Part shown: positions 1-11,911 of the stretch, piece after piece | Layout: each line of letters begins with the position of its first letter | Numbering within the stretch: position 1 is the stretch's first letter | Assembly: GCA_934725305.1 (NCBI GenBank) | Contig: CAKVBA010000031.1 | Coordinates: forward strand, 1-31,517 | Reading direction: 5' to 3' | Length of the DNA: 31,517 nt | Source of the DNA: an uncultured Parabacteroides sp. | Lineage (GTDB): Bacteria; Bacteroidota; Bacteroidia; Bacteroidales; Tannerellaceae | Made by a program: the position numbers and the translations under genes | The notes under the pieces: generated by a model | Database searches by the model: none | What the model was told of the DNA's origin: nothing | Seen by the model: only the letters and a program-made list of their open reading frames with translations

Positions 1-204
1 GATGACAAGGCATCAGAAAATAGCTAAACTATTTGATGAAGATTTTTGGGTGACGCAATGACGAAGTCAGGAAAAAGGTGGAGCATAGAATAATTTGACG
101 AATGATCAAAATGGTGCGGTTGCACATTTGTCAAGCAGCTATTCGTACAACATAGTAACGATACCCGTGGCAAACACCACAGGTAATGGTTTTTCTTCAA
201 AAGG
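1..204. other. Non-coding stretch, no supported gene
   Basis: I see no convincing gene. Frame 2 on the plus strand is open from base 2 to a TGA at 59-61 and could be the last 19 codons of a gene starting before the window, but nothing in it is recognisable. A weak hairpin (GTGG and CCAC arms around 167-180) followed by a short T-run at 190-194 could be its terminator. Confidence 0.4.
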
Positions 205-568
205 TTATTGTATTTTTATAGTGCTAATATTCGCTAAAAGCGGATAACAAATTCATCTGAAGTGATGGGCAAATTCTCCGGAATAGGCAGGCAGATCCGC
301 CTCGCTCCAAGCCTACTTTTGGAAGAGATTTTAGTCTGATTTTCAGTGATATATGGTCTTTCTGGAATTAATCTATAGACTTTGTGAAAATGGGTAGGGA
401 CTTTGTTGAAATTGGGTAGGCATTCCGTTCGGATTGGGTAGGGGGGCTCTCCGTTGGAAATGGATAGGCACCCAATTTCCGGAAATAGACCGCTCCATTT
501 TGACAAGGTTAATGGCTTCTCGGATTCTCATTGGCTTATTGTGTTTTTTTTTTTATAGTTGCTATCCG
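205..568 (-). repeat. 22-bp-periodic intergenic element, copy 1 (inverted)
   Basis: Read on the minus strand this is colinear with the copies at 11415-11761 and 23054-23409. Shared landmarks in order are a leader with ACTATAAAA and CAATAAG, the block TCAAAATGGAG, a run of ~22-bp units ending in GGAG or AAAG and containing CCTAYCC, then CTATAGA, a TTTAGCGAATA-like stretch and a closing AAAATACAATAA. Several units in this copy are 21, 23 or 26 bp, so its periodicity is less exact. The one reading frame through it (234-506, minus) has no counterpart in the other copies and is not taken as coding. Function unknown. Confidence 0.75.
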
Positions 569-714
569 CCAGTTTCCAAGGCGTTGCCATTGGACAGTTG
601 TTGCTTTAATTAAATGTTATTGTCACTATTTTCTTGGGCTAATGTTCCAAACGAGTGGAAAATCAGCTGGGCATACCGTTTGGATAGGGATAAAATGTGA
701 TTAAGGCCAACAGA

Positions 715-747
715 TTGGAAAAGATTGATTATTATTTAGTACCTTCG
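715..747 (+). promoter_or_regulatory. Possible promoter of the beta-galactosidase gene
   Basis: TTG at 715-717 lies 22 bp upstream of TACCTTCG at 740-747, a one-mismatch version of the Bacteroidetes -7 box TAnnTTTG. It sits about 25 bp before the ATG. The imperfect -7 box and long spacer keep confidence low. The stretch 569-714 shows no other feature. Confidence 0.4.
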
Positions 748-762
748 CCCCAAAACACTTAG

Positions 763-3897
<3,135 letters not shown>

Positions 3898-3916
3898 TAT
3901 AGATTTGGAGTAAAAT

Positions 3917-3978
3917 AAAAGGCGGTGATCGTAATTGCGAACAGCTTCGTTGCTTTCGGAATTCGATTACCGCCTTTT
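3917..3978. terminator. Long bidirectional hairpin between convergent genes
   Basis: Arms 3917-3945 and 3952-3978 form a long imperfect hairpin: AAAAGGCGGT pairs with ACCGCCTTTT, and the inner part pairs through ATC, AATT and CG blocks. A-tract and T-tract flanks make it usable on both strands, so it can end transcription of the beta-galactosidase gene and of the opposing peptidase operon. In the rest of 3898-4133 I see only competing short stems at 4057-4091 (GCAATG/CATTGC and GAAGCG/CGCTTC). Confidence 0.7.
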
Positions 3979-4133
3979 GCTTTCTGTAACTTCCTGCTGA
4001 TTTCCTCCTCAGAACTGTTATTGGTGAGTGTAAGACACTGAGGAGAAACCCCAAAAGCAATGAAGCGATGTACATTGCTGCACACCGCTTCCTCTTTATC
4101 TATTATGTCTTGAATTAATCTCAGTCAAACTGA

Positions 4134-5531
4134 TTAATCTTCTTCAGCAAACATCGGGTCCCAAGCCGGCAAACGAGTCGGTTTCTGTTTCATCACCTCT
4201 TTTACCTTGTTTGTGATATATTTCTTGTTCACAACCAGACGGAACATATATTCGTTGAACCATTCGTCAGTCATAATCAAGTGACCATTATTTGCACCCG
4301 GTCCCCAGCTGTTTTCAACCATCCATTTCTTAGGCTTGCCATTAGCATCCAAATCGACAGCCATCAAAGTCATGGCGTGAGAAGAACCACTGGCAAATGT
4401 CTGGATACGTTCTTTCTTGTTCATGTTGAATGTAGTACCAAATAAAGAACCGAAGTCGAACATATTGATATCCAACAAGCCTTTTTCGCGGTCGCAGAAT
4501 TTGCCCACGTCGCAAGAGAAGTACATCATTGTACTGTCTTTGATAGAAGCAATAGCCATTTCTTTGATATCTTCGATCGGCAAGTTTACGTATGTCCAGT
4601 TAGCACCATCATACACGTGACGGTCATAATCGATTTCATACAGCTTATAGTATTCACGGCTCGGGTCATTCATCAACATCACATAGTTGTTTCTCAAATC
4701 ATCGCCGATATATTCCTGATAGAAAGACTGCGGAGTATATTCTTTTGTCTCTACCGGTCTGCCTTTAGAATCTTTGCGAGTCCAAGTAAATTTGGTAGGT
4801 GGTTCACCTAAGTTCAGTACCAACATGCGATACACTTCGCCCAGCATCTGAGTCTTTGTCTTTTCCAAAGCTGCCTCTTTAGCTCCCTTGGCAGCCTCTT
4901 CGCGCAACTGCAAACCATATTCTTTCAGTTTCAGGCGGATCAAACCACTCATGCGGCTTGTATGTTCACTGCTATATGTCTCAGCCATTACATCAGAAGG
5001 AACCACACCATATTTCATCAAGTTCTCTGAAATACCGGTATATTGTCCACCGTCACCAATGGCATTCTTGAACAGCCATTCTACCATCTTGTCGTCGAAA
5101 GCCTTATCTTTTGTATCAATGATGCCCTGCAAGAAAAGGTTAGCCTTTTCCAACTGGTCCCAGAAGAAAGAGTAGTTTTGTGACAAGAAGAACTCACCCA
5201 TATCATATTTGGCAATGATTTTTGAGCGCATAACGTTCAAGCCGGTGAACAACCAGCATCTGCCAGAAGATTTCTGATTAGAGATACCTTTGCTATTCAC
5301 TTTGTGAGAGAAATAGGTATCCAAATGATTCTTCTCATCGTAGTTGATGGCCAACAAGTTGATATCGTTATTGCAAATAGCATTGCGGATAGCGATGTCA
5401 GACGGTGTGCCTTGATATGATTTTTTTATTTGCTCCAACATACTGGGAGAGATTCCTCCTTTTTGCTGAGCATGTGCAGAAAAGGCCATACCTAAAGCCA
5501 ATGCTGCAATCCACATGTTTTTGTGTTTCAT
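4134..5531 (-). CDS. Secreted C1B cysteine peptidase (aminopeptidase C / bleomycin hydrolase-like)
   Basis: Papain-clan peptidase of the PepC/bleomycin hydrolase type, 465 residues. The catalytic Cys is C92 in SSGRCWLF, His is H385 in SSHAMTLMAVD and Asn is N407 in VENSWG. I chose the ATG at 5531 because it gives a clean signal peptide (MWIAALALGMAFSAHAQ, cleavage near residue 21). An upstream in-frame ATG would add 30 residues overlapping the previous gene and bury the signal. Classical PepC is cytosolic, so the signal peptide is a Bacteroidales feature that points to the periplasm or surface. It is the last gene of a probable operon, 40 bp after the CBM9-like lipoprotein gene. A second paralogue lies at 10059-11267. 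Confidence 0.9.
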   Translation of the reverse strand: MKHKNMWIAALALGMAFSAHAQQKGGISPSMLEQIKKSYQGTPSDIAIRNAICNNDINLLAINYDEKNHLDTYFSHKVNSKGISNQKSSGRCWLFTGLNVMRSKIIAKYDMGEFFLSQNYSFFWDQLEKANLFLQGIIDTKDKAFDDKMVEWLFKNAIGDGGQYTGISENLMKYGVVPSDVMAETYSSEHTSRMSGLIRLKLKEYGLQLREEAAKGAKEAALEKTKTQMLGEVYRMLVLNLGEPPTKFTWTRKDSKGRPVETKEYTPQSFYQEYIGDDLRNNYVMLMNDPSREYYKLYEIDYDRHVYDGANWTYVNLPIEDIKEMAIASIKDSTMMYFSCDVGKFCDREKGLLDINMFDFGSLFGTTFNMNKKERIQTFASGSSHAMTLMAVDLDANGKPKKWMVENSWGPGANNGHLIMTDEWFNEYMFRLVVNKKYITNKVKEVMKQKPTRLPAWDPMFAEED

Positions 5532-5571
5532 GATAATATAGTTATAATTAAATATTAATAATTCTTCAAGC

Positions 5572-6684
5572 TTACTTCTTCCAAACGCGTCCTTCGTGAT
5601 TGATATGCCATACGCTGCCATCCTGGGCAGGCAATGTCATTTCATACATAGAAGGAGTAGTTGCCAATGTTAGTTTTGCTGCCAACTCCTTGGCACAAAG
5701 TTCTTCCGGCTTCAGTTCTACTGCCTGCGTAGCATAGTGCCCGAAAGCAGCTACATACTCATTCTGGCGATAGTACAGATTGCGTAAGATCCATTTGGTC
5801 TCTTCTGCAGGATTCATCACAAACGGAGTCTCTTCTGTACCTGCCACCTTGTCTGAGAATTGAACAAAGCCCCAATGTTCGGGCATGTGAATATTAATAA
5901 CTCCTGTCGGAGCCCACACCCAGTTGTTTTCACGAATCTTGTCTTCACCCTCCAGAGGAACCTTTTTATAGGATCCATCTGTTGTTACTTCGCTTGCCCA
6001 TTCAACGCGCGAGAAGTTCACACGGAACTGTTCACCAACTTCGGGCATTGCTTTGCCTCTTGACATTTCCAACATGCTCTTCCATGGAATGAATACCTCA
6101 ACGCTCCAAGACTTATCTTCATCCTTTGGATTGTTGACAGTGCCATCTACATAAACAGCTGATTGCATGCCGGCAAATTCGAAGTTATTCAATACAGCAG
6201 GATCATCCCTATAAGGGCGAGTCAGATAAAGATCCCAAACAGTGCCCAACGCATTCACTTCATACTCCATATAGTTGTGAGTATCGTTAGTCGGGTTCAG
6301 GAAGATCTCGAAGTCATTGTCTTGAAAGATCACCGCATCATGCTCGGTCAGTGTGCCCCAAACATGTGGTTCTTCCAGTAATGCTGCGAAATACATACCT
6401 TTCTCGTCATACGCCATCTTGGCACGTGTTGACATGGTTGGTTTCGGGCGTTTATCGCCTTCGATATCTACAAACTCATCTGTCCAAGGAACAGCATCCC
6501 ATTCTCCGGCTGACAGTTTGCCATCGATCTTGATAGATCCCGGTGCTTTGTAACAGACATAGGTCGGCGGATTAAACGCTACCGGCTGAGTGTAAGTCAT
6601 GTCGTTTGTCTTAGGTGCTTGTTCCGCACAAGACATTATTAACAACGTTGCCAAAGAAGCAAAAGGAATGAATCTTTTTTTCAT
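5572..6684 (-). CDS. CBM9-like (DOMON-fold) lipoprotein
   Basis: A 370-residue lipoprotein: after a basic start and hydrophobic stretch, C19 in LLIMSCAEQ fits a lipobox. The rest resembles the CBM9-like module found alone in many Bacteroidetes proteins. Supporting motifs are IDGKLSAGEWD near the start, AYDEKGMYFAALLEEPHVWG, DNDFEIFLNP and SWSVEVFIPWKSM, the usual strand pattern of the fold. The family binds carbohydrate in xylanases, but for stand-alone lipoproteins the ligand is unknown, so I do not claim sugar binding. It lies 24 bp after the carbonic anhydrase-like gene and 40 bp before the C1 peptidase gene, all on the minus strand. Confidence 0.85.
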   Translation of the reverse strand: MKKRFIPFASLATLLIMSCAEQAPKTNDMTYTQPVAFNPPTYVCYKAPGSIKIDGKLSAGEWDAVPWTDEFVDIEGDKRPKPTMSTRAKMAYDEKGMYFAALLEEPHVWGTLTEHDAVIFQDNDFEIFLNPTNDTHNYMEYEVNALGTVWDLYLTRPYRDDPAVLNNFEFAGMQSAVYVDGTVNNPKDEDKSWSVEVFIPWKSMLEMSRGKAMPEVGEQFRVNFSRVEWASEVTTDGSYKKVPLEGEDKIRENNWVWAPTGVINIHMPEHWGFVQFSDKVAGTEETPFVMNPAEETKWILRNLYYRQNEYVAAFGHYATQAVELKPEELCAKELAAKLTLATTPSMYEMTLPAQDGSVWHINHEGRVWKK

Positions 6685-6708
6685 TATGTATTGTTTTTTG
6701 TGTGAGAC

Positions 6709-7236
6709 TTAGTCGTTTCCTTCTTCCTTGTACCAAGAAGAATACATGTGATAGTTCTTGGCTATTTTCTGGTTGATCTCTTTGGCCTGCTCCGGATCAA
6801 CTTTCTTGACGAATTTTGCGGGAACACCGGCATAGATACTTCCCGGTTCAACGATTGTCTTGCTCAACACAACTGATCCGGCTGCAATGATTGCCCCTTC
6901 ACCGATGACAGCATGGTCTAATACGACTGATCCCATGCCGACCAAAGCACCGTTACAAATCTTGGCGCCATGAATAGTTACATTGTGTCCAATCGATACA
7001 TCATCGCCAATTTCGATGATTGATTTCTCATAGAGTGTATGTAAGACCGAACCGTCTTGGATATTAACTCCATTCCCAATGCGAATGGAGTTAACATCAC
7101 CACGTAACACGGTTCCGAACCAAATACTGCATCCTTCGCCAATCTCTACATCTCCGATGATTGTTGCGTTCTCTGCTAAAAAGGTGTCTGCCCCAATTTT
7201 AGGGGTGAAGCCACGTACGGATTTAATAAGTGCCAT
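6709..7236 (-). CDS. Gamma-carbonic anhydrase-like left-handed beta-helix protein
   Basis: A 175-residue hexapeptide-repeat protein of the YrdA/PaaY/CamH group. Zinc ligands are visible: H66 in SVLHTL, and H84 and H89 in IGHNVTIHGA with the five-residue spacing of archaeal Cam. It lacks the acidic-loop insertion of true Cam, so carbonic anhydrase activity is possible but not assured. The start at 7236 gives MALIKSVRGF, the usual family N-terminus; ten upstream in-frame codons lie inside the peptidase gene. The ATG shares one base with the TAA of the upstream pepP-like gene (TAATG), suggesting coupled translation. Cytosolic. The operon partner is an Xaa-Pro aminopeptidase with no obvious biochemical link. 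Confidence 0.88.
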   Translation of the reverse strand: MALIKSVRGFTPKIGADTFLAENATIIGDVEIGEGCSIWFGTVLRGDVNSIRIGNGVNIQDGSVLHTLYEKSIIEIGDDVSIGHNVTIHGAKICNGALVGMGSVVLDHAVIGEGAIIAAGSVVLSKTIVEPGSIYAGVPAKFVKKVDPEQAKEINQKIAKNYHMYSSWYKEEGND

Positions 7237-9023
7237 TAAATTTCTGCTGTTTTTTCTTTCAACCAAGCACTCTCTTCTGCTGACAGAAGCGGGCTCAGTT
7301 TATCATAAACCATTTGATGATATTTGTTTAACCATGCACGTTCGCGAGCTGACAGCATCGGAACAACAATTAAACGTGTGTCGATATAGCACAATGTCAG
7401 TGTTTCGAAGCTGAGGAATTTGCCATATTCAGTTTCGCTATCTTCGCGGATAAGAATCATGTTTTCTGTGCGGATACCATATTCACCTGTACGATACAGA
7501 GCCGGTTCGTCACTCATAACCATGCCGGCTTCGAGAATAACAGGATTTTCTTCCATGCGGATGCTCTGCGGACCTTCGTGTACATTCAGACAATGGCCGA
7601 TACCATGACAGGTTCCGTGCAGATAGTTGATGCCGGCATCCCACAAAGCCTTGCGGGCAAAAGCATCAATCAGGCAGCCACGGATACCGGCCGGGAATTT
7701 ACATTTAGCCATGCTGATAGTTCCCTTCAGAGCACGGGTGAAGTCTTTTTTCATCTGTTCAGTCGGTTCGCACAAAGTAATGGTACGAGTGATATCGGTT
7801 GTACCATCGAGATACTGTGCACCGCTATCGAGCAGATACAGATTGTCCGGTTTCAGCTCAACATCTGTTTCGGGTGATGGAGCATAGTGGACGATAGCAC
7901 CGTGAGGACCATAGCTTGAAATAGTCTCGAAGCTGTTCATGATATAGCCCGGCTGTTCGGCACGCAAAGCATCCAGCTTTTTGCAAGCACTCAGCTCTGT
8001 CACCTTTTCGCCGGCTGCCATCTTCTTCTCTAACCAGTAGAAGAACTTGGTCATCGCGATACCGTCTTTTTCAACCACCTTGCGGAATCCTTCAATTTCG
8101 GTCGGGTTCTTGATACTCTTCAAGTGGTTGGCCGGAGAGATACCTTCAATAAATGAAGCTGTTTTAGGAAAAGCATTGTAGATGGCAACGTTTGTTCGTT
8201 TGCTGTCGATATAGACACGGATGTCTTTCGGCAGACGAGACAGATAGGTCTGCAACATGCCATAATCGGCTAAAACGACTCCCTCTTCCTTGAGGCGTTT
8301 AGCAGTATCTTCTGGTAGTTTCTTAGGGTTAATAAAGAGAACGCTCTCTTTTTCTGAGATGAAAGCATAGCTGATCACTACCGGGTTGAAGGTAACATCC
8401 GTGCCACGGATATTGAACGTCCAAGCCACTTCGTCTAAGGCGGACAAAATAGTACAGTCTGCATCAGCCTTTTTCAGCATTGCATTAATCTCGGCAATCT
8501 TTTCTTTAACAAACTTACCGCTCAGCTCTATCGGCATTTCGAATAGAGGAGCATCCGGAATAGCCGGACGCTCTTTCCATATCGGGTCAATTAAAGAAAC
8601 TTCTGTATTCAGATTGATATGTTTTTTTGACAATCTATTCATCAACGCATGAGCATCGGCAACACTATAGGTCTCTCCGTTAAGCCCCACTGTTGCACCT
8701 TCGCCCAATTCGTGTAATAGAAAATCTGGTATAGACGGAGTTTCAGGAAGCATCATCTTATATAAGTCGATGCCACTGCCCTCTAATTGAATTCCAGCTT
8801 GTAAGAAATAGCGTGAGTCGGTCCATAATCCAGCTTTATCAGCAGTAACCACAACTGTTCCGGCAGAACCGGTAAAGCCGGAAATCCATTCGCGATATTT
8901 CCAGCAAGAGGCCGGGTATTCGCTCATATGTGGATCGGTAGTTGGGATGATATAGGCATCCAACTTATGTTGTTTCATTGCTTCGCGAAGAGCGGCAATG
9001 CGTTCAGGAGTGTTCGTTTTCAT
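7236..9023 (-). CDS. Xaa-Pro aminopeptidase (M24B, three-domain type)
   Basis: Removes the N-terminal residue from peptides with proline second. The product has 595 residues, as in the long eukaryote-like APP1 form: two creatinase-like N-terminal domains (~1-310), the pita-bread catalytic domain (~315-535) and a C-terminal extension. The dinuclear metal ligands are all present: D399 (LLDSGAQY), D410 (GTTDITRT), H473 (GTCHGIGH), E506 (MSDEPALY) and E520 (GIRTENM). No signal peptide, so cytosolic. It is the first gene of the operon, read from the promoter at 9055-9084. It fits downstream of the DPP-IV-type enzyme and near proC in proline-peptide use. Confidence 0.94.
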   Translation of the reverse strand: MKTNTPERIAALREAMKQHKLDAYIIPTTDPHMSEYPASCWKYREWISGFTGSAGTVVVTADKAGLWTDSRYFLQAGIQLEGSGIDLYKMMLPETPSIPDFLLHELGEGATVGLNGETYSVADAHALMNRLSKKHINLNTEVSLIDPIWKERPAIPDAPLFEMPIELSGKFVKEKIAEINAMLKKADADCTILSALDEVAWTFNIRGTDVTFNPVVISYAFISEKESVLFINPKKLPEDTAKRLKEEGVVLADYGMLQTYLSRLPKDIRVYIDSKRTNVAIYNAFPKTASFIEGISPANHLKSIKNPTEIEGFRKVVEKDGIAMTKFFYWLEKKMAAGEKVTELSACKKLDALRAEQPGYIMNSFETISSYGPHGAIVHYAPSPETDVELKPDNLYLLDSGAQYLDGTTDITRTITLCEPTEQMKKDFTRALKGTISMAKCKFPAGIRGCLIDAFARKALWDAGINYLHGTCHGIGHCLNVHEGPQSIRMEENPVILEAGMVMSDEPALYRTGEYGIRTENMILIREDSETEYGKFLSFETLTLCYIDTRLIVVPMLSARERAWLNKYHQMVYDKLSPLLSAEESAWLKEKTAEI

Positions 9024-9054
9024 TATATAATAATTTAAGTCAACGTTACTATCA

Positions 9055-9084
9055 CAAAGTTATGAAAAAGCGCTAAATAAACAA
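9055..9084 (-). promoter_or_regulatory. Promoter of the pepP operon
   Basis: On the minus strand TAACTTTG (9055-9062) matches the -7 box TAnnTTTG exactly, and TTG (9082-9084) lies 19 bp upstream, the normal Bacteroidetes spacing. It is about 30 bp before the ATG at 9023. No other good promoter was seen before the three downstream genes. Confidence 0.7.
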
Positions 9085-9103
9085 GCTGTGAAAAGAAGTT
9101 CTG

Positions 9104-9901
9104 TTATTTACAAGCTTTCAAGCCACGGATAACCGCAGAAGTGAAGCCTGCATGTTCCATCTCGTTCAGACCTTTGATGGTGGTTCCGCCCGGAGTTGTT
9201 ACCTTGTCAATTTCTGTTTCCGGGTTGCTCTGGTTTGCCAACAGCAAATCTACAGCACCTTTTACTGTGTAAGCAACAGCCTCTTGTGCCTGTTTCGGAT
9301 AGAATCCCAATTCAACACCGCCTTCCATGGCAGCACGGATATAACGCAGAGCGAAAGCAATACCACTTGATGCCAATGCAGTACCTGCGCCCATCAGACG
9401 TTCTTCGATCAACATGGCATTTCCTAATTCATTGAAGATGTTGACAACAAGCTGTTCCTGTTCTGCTGTTGCGTTGTGAGAAGCAACGAATGTCATACTG
9501 CTTTTCTTTTCAATGGCAGTGTTAGGCATAACGCGGAAGATGCTCGGTCTGGCCATACAGTCGTGTCCTTTAGAAAGGATTCTTTGAAGATCCTGGAAAG
9601 TAACACCGGCAGCAATAGAAATGATAATCTGTTTTTCAAGATTCAGATAATCTTTGATCTGATCAAATACAGATTCGACACGCCACGGTTTAACAGCTAC
9701 GATCAGGATGTCGGCACCTGCAACCACCTCTTCTGCTTTTGTTGTTACCTTGAAATCGGGGTTGAAGTCTGTCATTCTTTTCAATAACTCTTCAGACATA
9801 TCTGCACAAGAGATGTCTGATGCTTTAAAAATGGATCCTTGTGAAAGACCTCTGGCGATGGCTCCACCTATGTTTCCAACGCCAATGATAGTAATTTTCA
9901 T
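9104..9901 (-). CDS. proC: Pyrroline-5-carboxylate reductase
   Basis: Last step of proline synthesis: reduces pyrroline-5-carboxylate to proline with NAD(P)H in the cytosol. The 265-residue length is normal. The N-terminus has the dinucleotide-binding IGVGNIGGAIARGL, followed by VAVKPW and FRVMPNTA. The C-terminal dimer domain carries the family signature, visible as TTPGGTTIKGLNEME and ending in GFTSAVIRGLKAC. The gene stands alone: 80 bp separate its stop from the start of the next minus-strand gene, which has its own promoter. It diverges from a C1 peptidase gene. Confidence 0.95.
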   Translation of the reverse strand: MKITIIGVGNIGGAIARGLSQGSIFKASDISCADMSEELLKRMTDFNPDFKVTTKAEEVVAGADILIVAVKPWRVESVFDQIKDYLNLEKQIIISIAAGVTFQDLQRILSKGHDCMARPSIFRVMPNTAIEKKSSMTFVASHNATAEQEQLVVNIFNELGNAMLIEERLMGAGTALASSGIAFALRYIRAAMEGGVELGFYPKQAQEAVAYTVKGAVDLLLANQSNPETEIDKVTTPGGTTIKGLNEMEHAGFTSAVIRGLKACK

Positions 9902-9942
9902 ATCGTTTAAATTTGATTATTTGTTTTATTCTTCTTCTTCGG

Positions 9943-9950
9943 CAAAGATA
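9943..9950 (-). promoter_or_regulatory. -7 box of the proC promoter
   Basis: Minus strand TATCTTTG matches TAnnTTTG exactly, about 42 bp upstream of the proC ATG. No clear TTTG lies at -33; the region is AT-rich. It is part of a 157-bp divergent promoter region. Confidence 0.5.
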
Positions 9951-10024
9951 GTAAACTTAAGGGAGGATTTGTATAGAAATTTCATTTATATTTTTCTGTA
10001 TGATGGTTTGCTGAATAATTCTAT

Positions 10025-10032
10025 TATCTTTG
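10025..10032 (+). promoter_or_regulatory. -7 box of the C1 peptidase promoter
   Basis: TATCTTTG matches TAnnTTTG exactly, 27 bp before the ATG at 10059. The nearest TTTG (10007-10010) is only 14 bp upstream, shorter than the usual 19-20, so the -33 part is unsure. The same eight bases serve the divergent proC gene. Confidence 0.55.
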
Positions 10033-10058
10033 CAGTGATTGTTAATGTAAAAAAGATA

Positions 10059-11267
10059 ATGGCAATGAAAAAAACACTTGTTGCAGCTGGTTTAGTACTG
10101 GCTATGTCTGCTTTTGCAGGTCCTAAAGATAAAGTAAAAAAAGCAGCCGAAGAGGGTTATGTATTTACTCCGGTAAAGGAATGTAAGATCACTCCGGTTA
10201 AGAATCAGAACCGTACGGGTACTTGCTGGTGTTTCTCTACACTGGGCTTTTTGGAATCAGAGTTGATTCGTATGGGTAAGGGCGAACAGGATCTTTCTGA
10301 AATGTTCGTGGTTAGCCATACATATAAAGAAAAAGCTGAAAAGTTCGTTCGTTTGCACGGATTGTTGAATTTCGCTCAGGGTGGTGGATTCATGGATCCT
10401 CTGTATGTATGGAAGAAATACGGTATGGTTCCGGAAGAGGTAATGAGAGGTTTGAACTATGGTGAAGAGATGCATGCTCACGGTGAAATGGAAGCTGCTG
10501 CCAGAGCTTATGTTGAAGCAATCACTAAGAACCCGAACCGTAAATTGTCAACCGCTTGGAAGAAAGGTTTTGATGGTATTATCGATGCTTATCTGGGCGA
10601 AGTTCCTGAAAAGTTTACTTATAACGGAAAAGAATATACTCCGAAGTCATACGCTGCAGAATTGGGCTTGAATCCGGATGATTATGTTTCTTTAACATCT
10701 TATACTCACAAACCATTCTATACTGCATTCCCTATCGAGGTACAAGACAACTGGTTGTGGGCTGATTCTTACAACTTGCCGTTGGATGAATTTATGGAAG
10801 TGTTTGACAATGCTTTGAATAATGGTTATTCATTGGCTTGGGCTTCTGACGTTAGTGAAAAGGGTTTCACTGGCCAGGGTGTTGCTATTGTTCCGGATAT
10901 TGAATCAATGGAACGCAGTGGTTCTGATCAGGATCGTTGGTTGGGTCTTTCTAAATCTGAAAAAGATGCTGAAATCAAGAAGATGATGAGCAAACCTTGT
11001 AAAGAGTTGACTATTACTCAGGAAATGCGTCAGATTGCTTATGACAACTATCAGACAACTGATGACCATGGTATGCAGATCTTCGGTATCGCTAAGGACC
11101 AGACTGGTAAAAAATATTATATGGTTAAGAACTCTTGGGGTACAAGCAGCAAATATAAAGGTTTGTGGTATGCTTCTGAAGCATATGTAAGATACAAAAC
11201 TATGAACATTGTTGTTCATAAGGATGCTCTTCCTAAGGCGACAAAGGATAAATTGGGTATCCGTTAA
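10059..11267 (+). CDS. Secreted C1 cysteine peptidase (aminopeptidase C-like paralogue)
   Basis: Papain-clan peptidase, 402 residues, with catalytic C56 in NRTGTCWCFST, H337 in TTDDHGMQIFG and N358 in MVKNSWGT. ITPVKNQ before the Cys is a typical C1 feature. It has a signal peptide (MKKTLVAAGLVLAMSAFAGP, cleavage near residue 20). Start 10059 (MAMKK) or 10065 (MKK) both fit; an open frame reaches back into proC but the promoter at 10025-10032 excludes it. About 60 residues shorter than the paralogue at 4134-5531, mainly because its segment before the Cys is shorter. The triad is intact, so likely an active periplasmic or surface peptidase. A terminator hairpin follows at 11300-11335. Confidence 0.88.
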   Translation: MAMKKTLVAAGLVLAMSAFAGPKDKVKKAAEEGYVFTPVKECKITPVKNQNRTGTCWCFSTLGFLESELIRMGKGEQDLSEMFVVSHTYKEKAEKFVRLHGLLNFAQGGGFMDPLYVWKKYGMVPEEVMRGLNYGEEMHAHGEMEAAARAYVEAITKNPNRKLSTAWKKGFDGIIDAYLGEVPEKFTYNGKEYTPKSYAAELGLNPDDYVSLTSYTHKPFYTAFPIEVQDNWLWADSYNLPLDEFMEVFDNALNNGYSLAWASDVSEKGFTGQGVAIVPDIESMERSGSDQDRWLGLSKSEKDAEIKKMMSKPCKELTITQEMRQIAYDNYQTTDDHGMQIFGIAKDQTGKKYYMVKNSWGTSSKYKGLWYASEAYVRYKTMNIVVHKDALPKATKDKLGIR

Positions 11268-11298
11268 TCGGACATCATTCAATTAAAATAGCTAATAA

Positions 11299-11360
11299 GG
11301 GGCTGTGTCGGAACGGTTGTTTTGATGCAGCCCTTTTATTATGTCAAAATTAATATAAGA
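11299..11360 (+). terminator. Terminator-like arm 1 of a ~62-bp inverted repeat
   Basis: GGGCTG...CAGCCC followed by TTTTATT is a rho-independent terminator for the C1 peptidase gene. The ~62 bp here, including the non-hairpin tail ATTATGTCAAAATTAATAT, recur inverted at 11912-11974 with about four mismatches and one indel. Differences inside the stem (TCGGAA here, TCAAAA in the other arm) still pair with TTTTGA through G-U pairs. Confidence 0.7.
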
Positions 11361-11414
11361 CTATAATTCTTTATAATCCAATTCGGTCATTAGATTACGA
11401 TTCTTGTTGGTAAT

Positions 11415-11761
11415 GGATATAAAAATACAATAAGTCAACAGGCGGGCAAGAGACTACTAATCCGGTCAAAATGGAGTCGTTTATTTCCGGAAATTGGGTA
11501 ACTACTCCGTTCCGACGGAGTAGTTATTCCGTTCGAACGGAGTGCCTACCCATTTTCAAAAAAGTCCCTACCCTTTTTTGAAAAAGTCTATACCCTTTTT
11601 TCAAAAACTCTATAGACTATTGAAAGATAGGCTATAGCCTCTTTTTTGAGGGTGTTTGGGCCGAGATAGATTCGTCTGTCAGGTCTGGCGAAGTTGCCCG
11701 TTGTTTCTGCCGAATCCGTTACCGCTTTTAGTAAATAATAATCCGAAGAAAAATACAATAA
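11415..11761 (+). repeat. 22-bp-periodic intergenic element, copy 2
   Basis: Starts with GGATATAAAAATACAATAAG and ends with AAAAATACAATAA. From 11477 to 11652 it divides exactly into eight units of 22 bp; units 1-6 (11477-11608) resemble each other, mostly ending in GGAG or AAAG with CCTACCC or TATACCC near their middle, and most contain a short dyad (TTTCCGGAAA, ACTCCGTTCCGACGGAGT, TTCCGTTCGAACGGAGT, CCTCTTTTTTGAGG). Units beyond 11608 align colinearly with copy 3 rather than with each other. No coding potential conserved between copies. It sits between two convergent genes inside the inverted arms at 11299-11360 and 11912-11974. The rest of 11268-12005 holds nothing else I can name. Confidence 0.78.
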
Positions 11762-11911
11762 CTATCTCTCAGCGCATATTTAATTCAGAGAGGATAGACT
11801 ATTCATTTAATAAACAGTGTTCTAATAGTGTTTTAAGACGGTGCGTATAAATTGCAAACGACAGCGTTGCTATCAGAATGACAATCCCTATTATAGAAAA
11901 AGGGTTTTCAG

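Noticed and set aside
234..506. 90-codon minus-strand frame in repeat element copy 1
   Set aside because: The other two copies of the element do not keep this frame. Unit lengths of 22 bp are not multiples of three, so the repeat is not coding.
9708..10058. N-terminal extension of the C1 peptidase back into proC
   Set aside because: It would overlap proC on the opposite strand and its promoter, and would place the clear signal peptide 117 residues inside the protein.
11477..11652. CRISPR-like array
   Set aside because: Units are back to back without spacers, are degenerate, and no cas genes are present.
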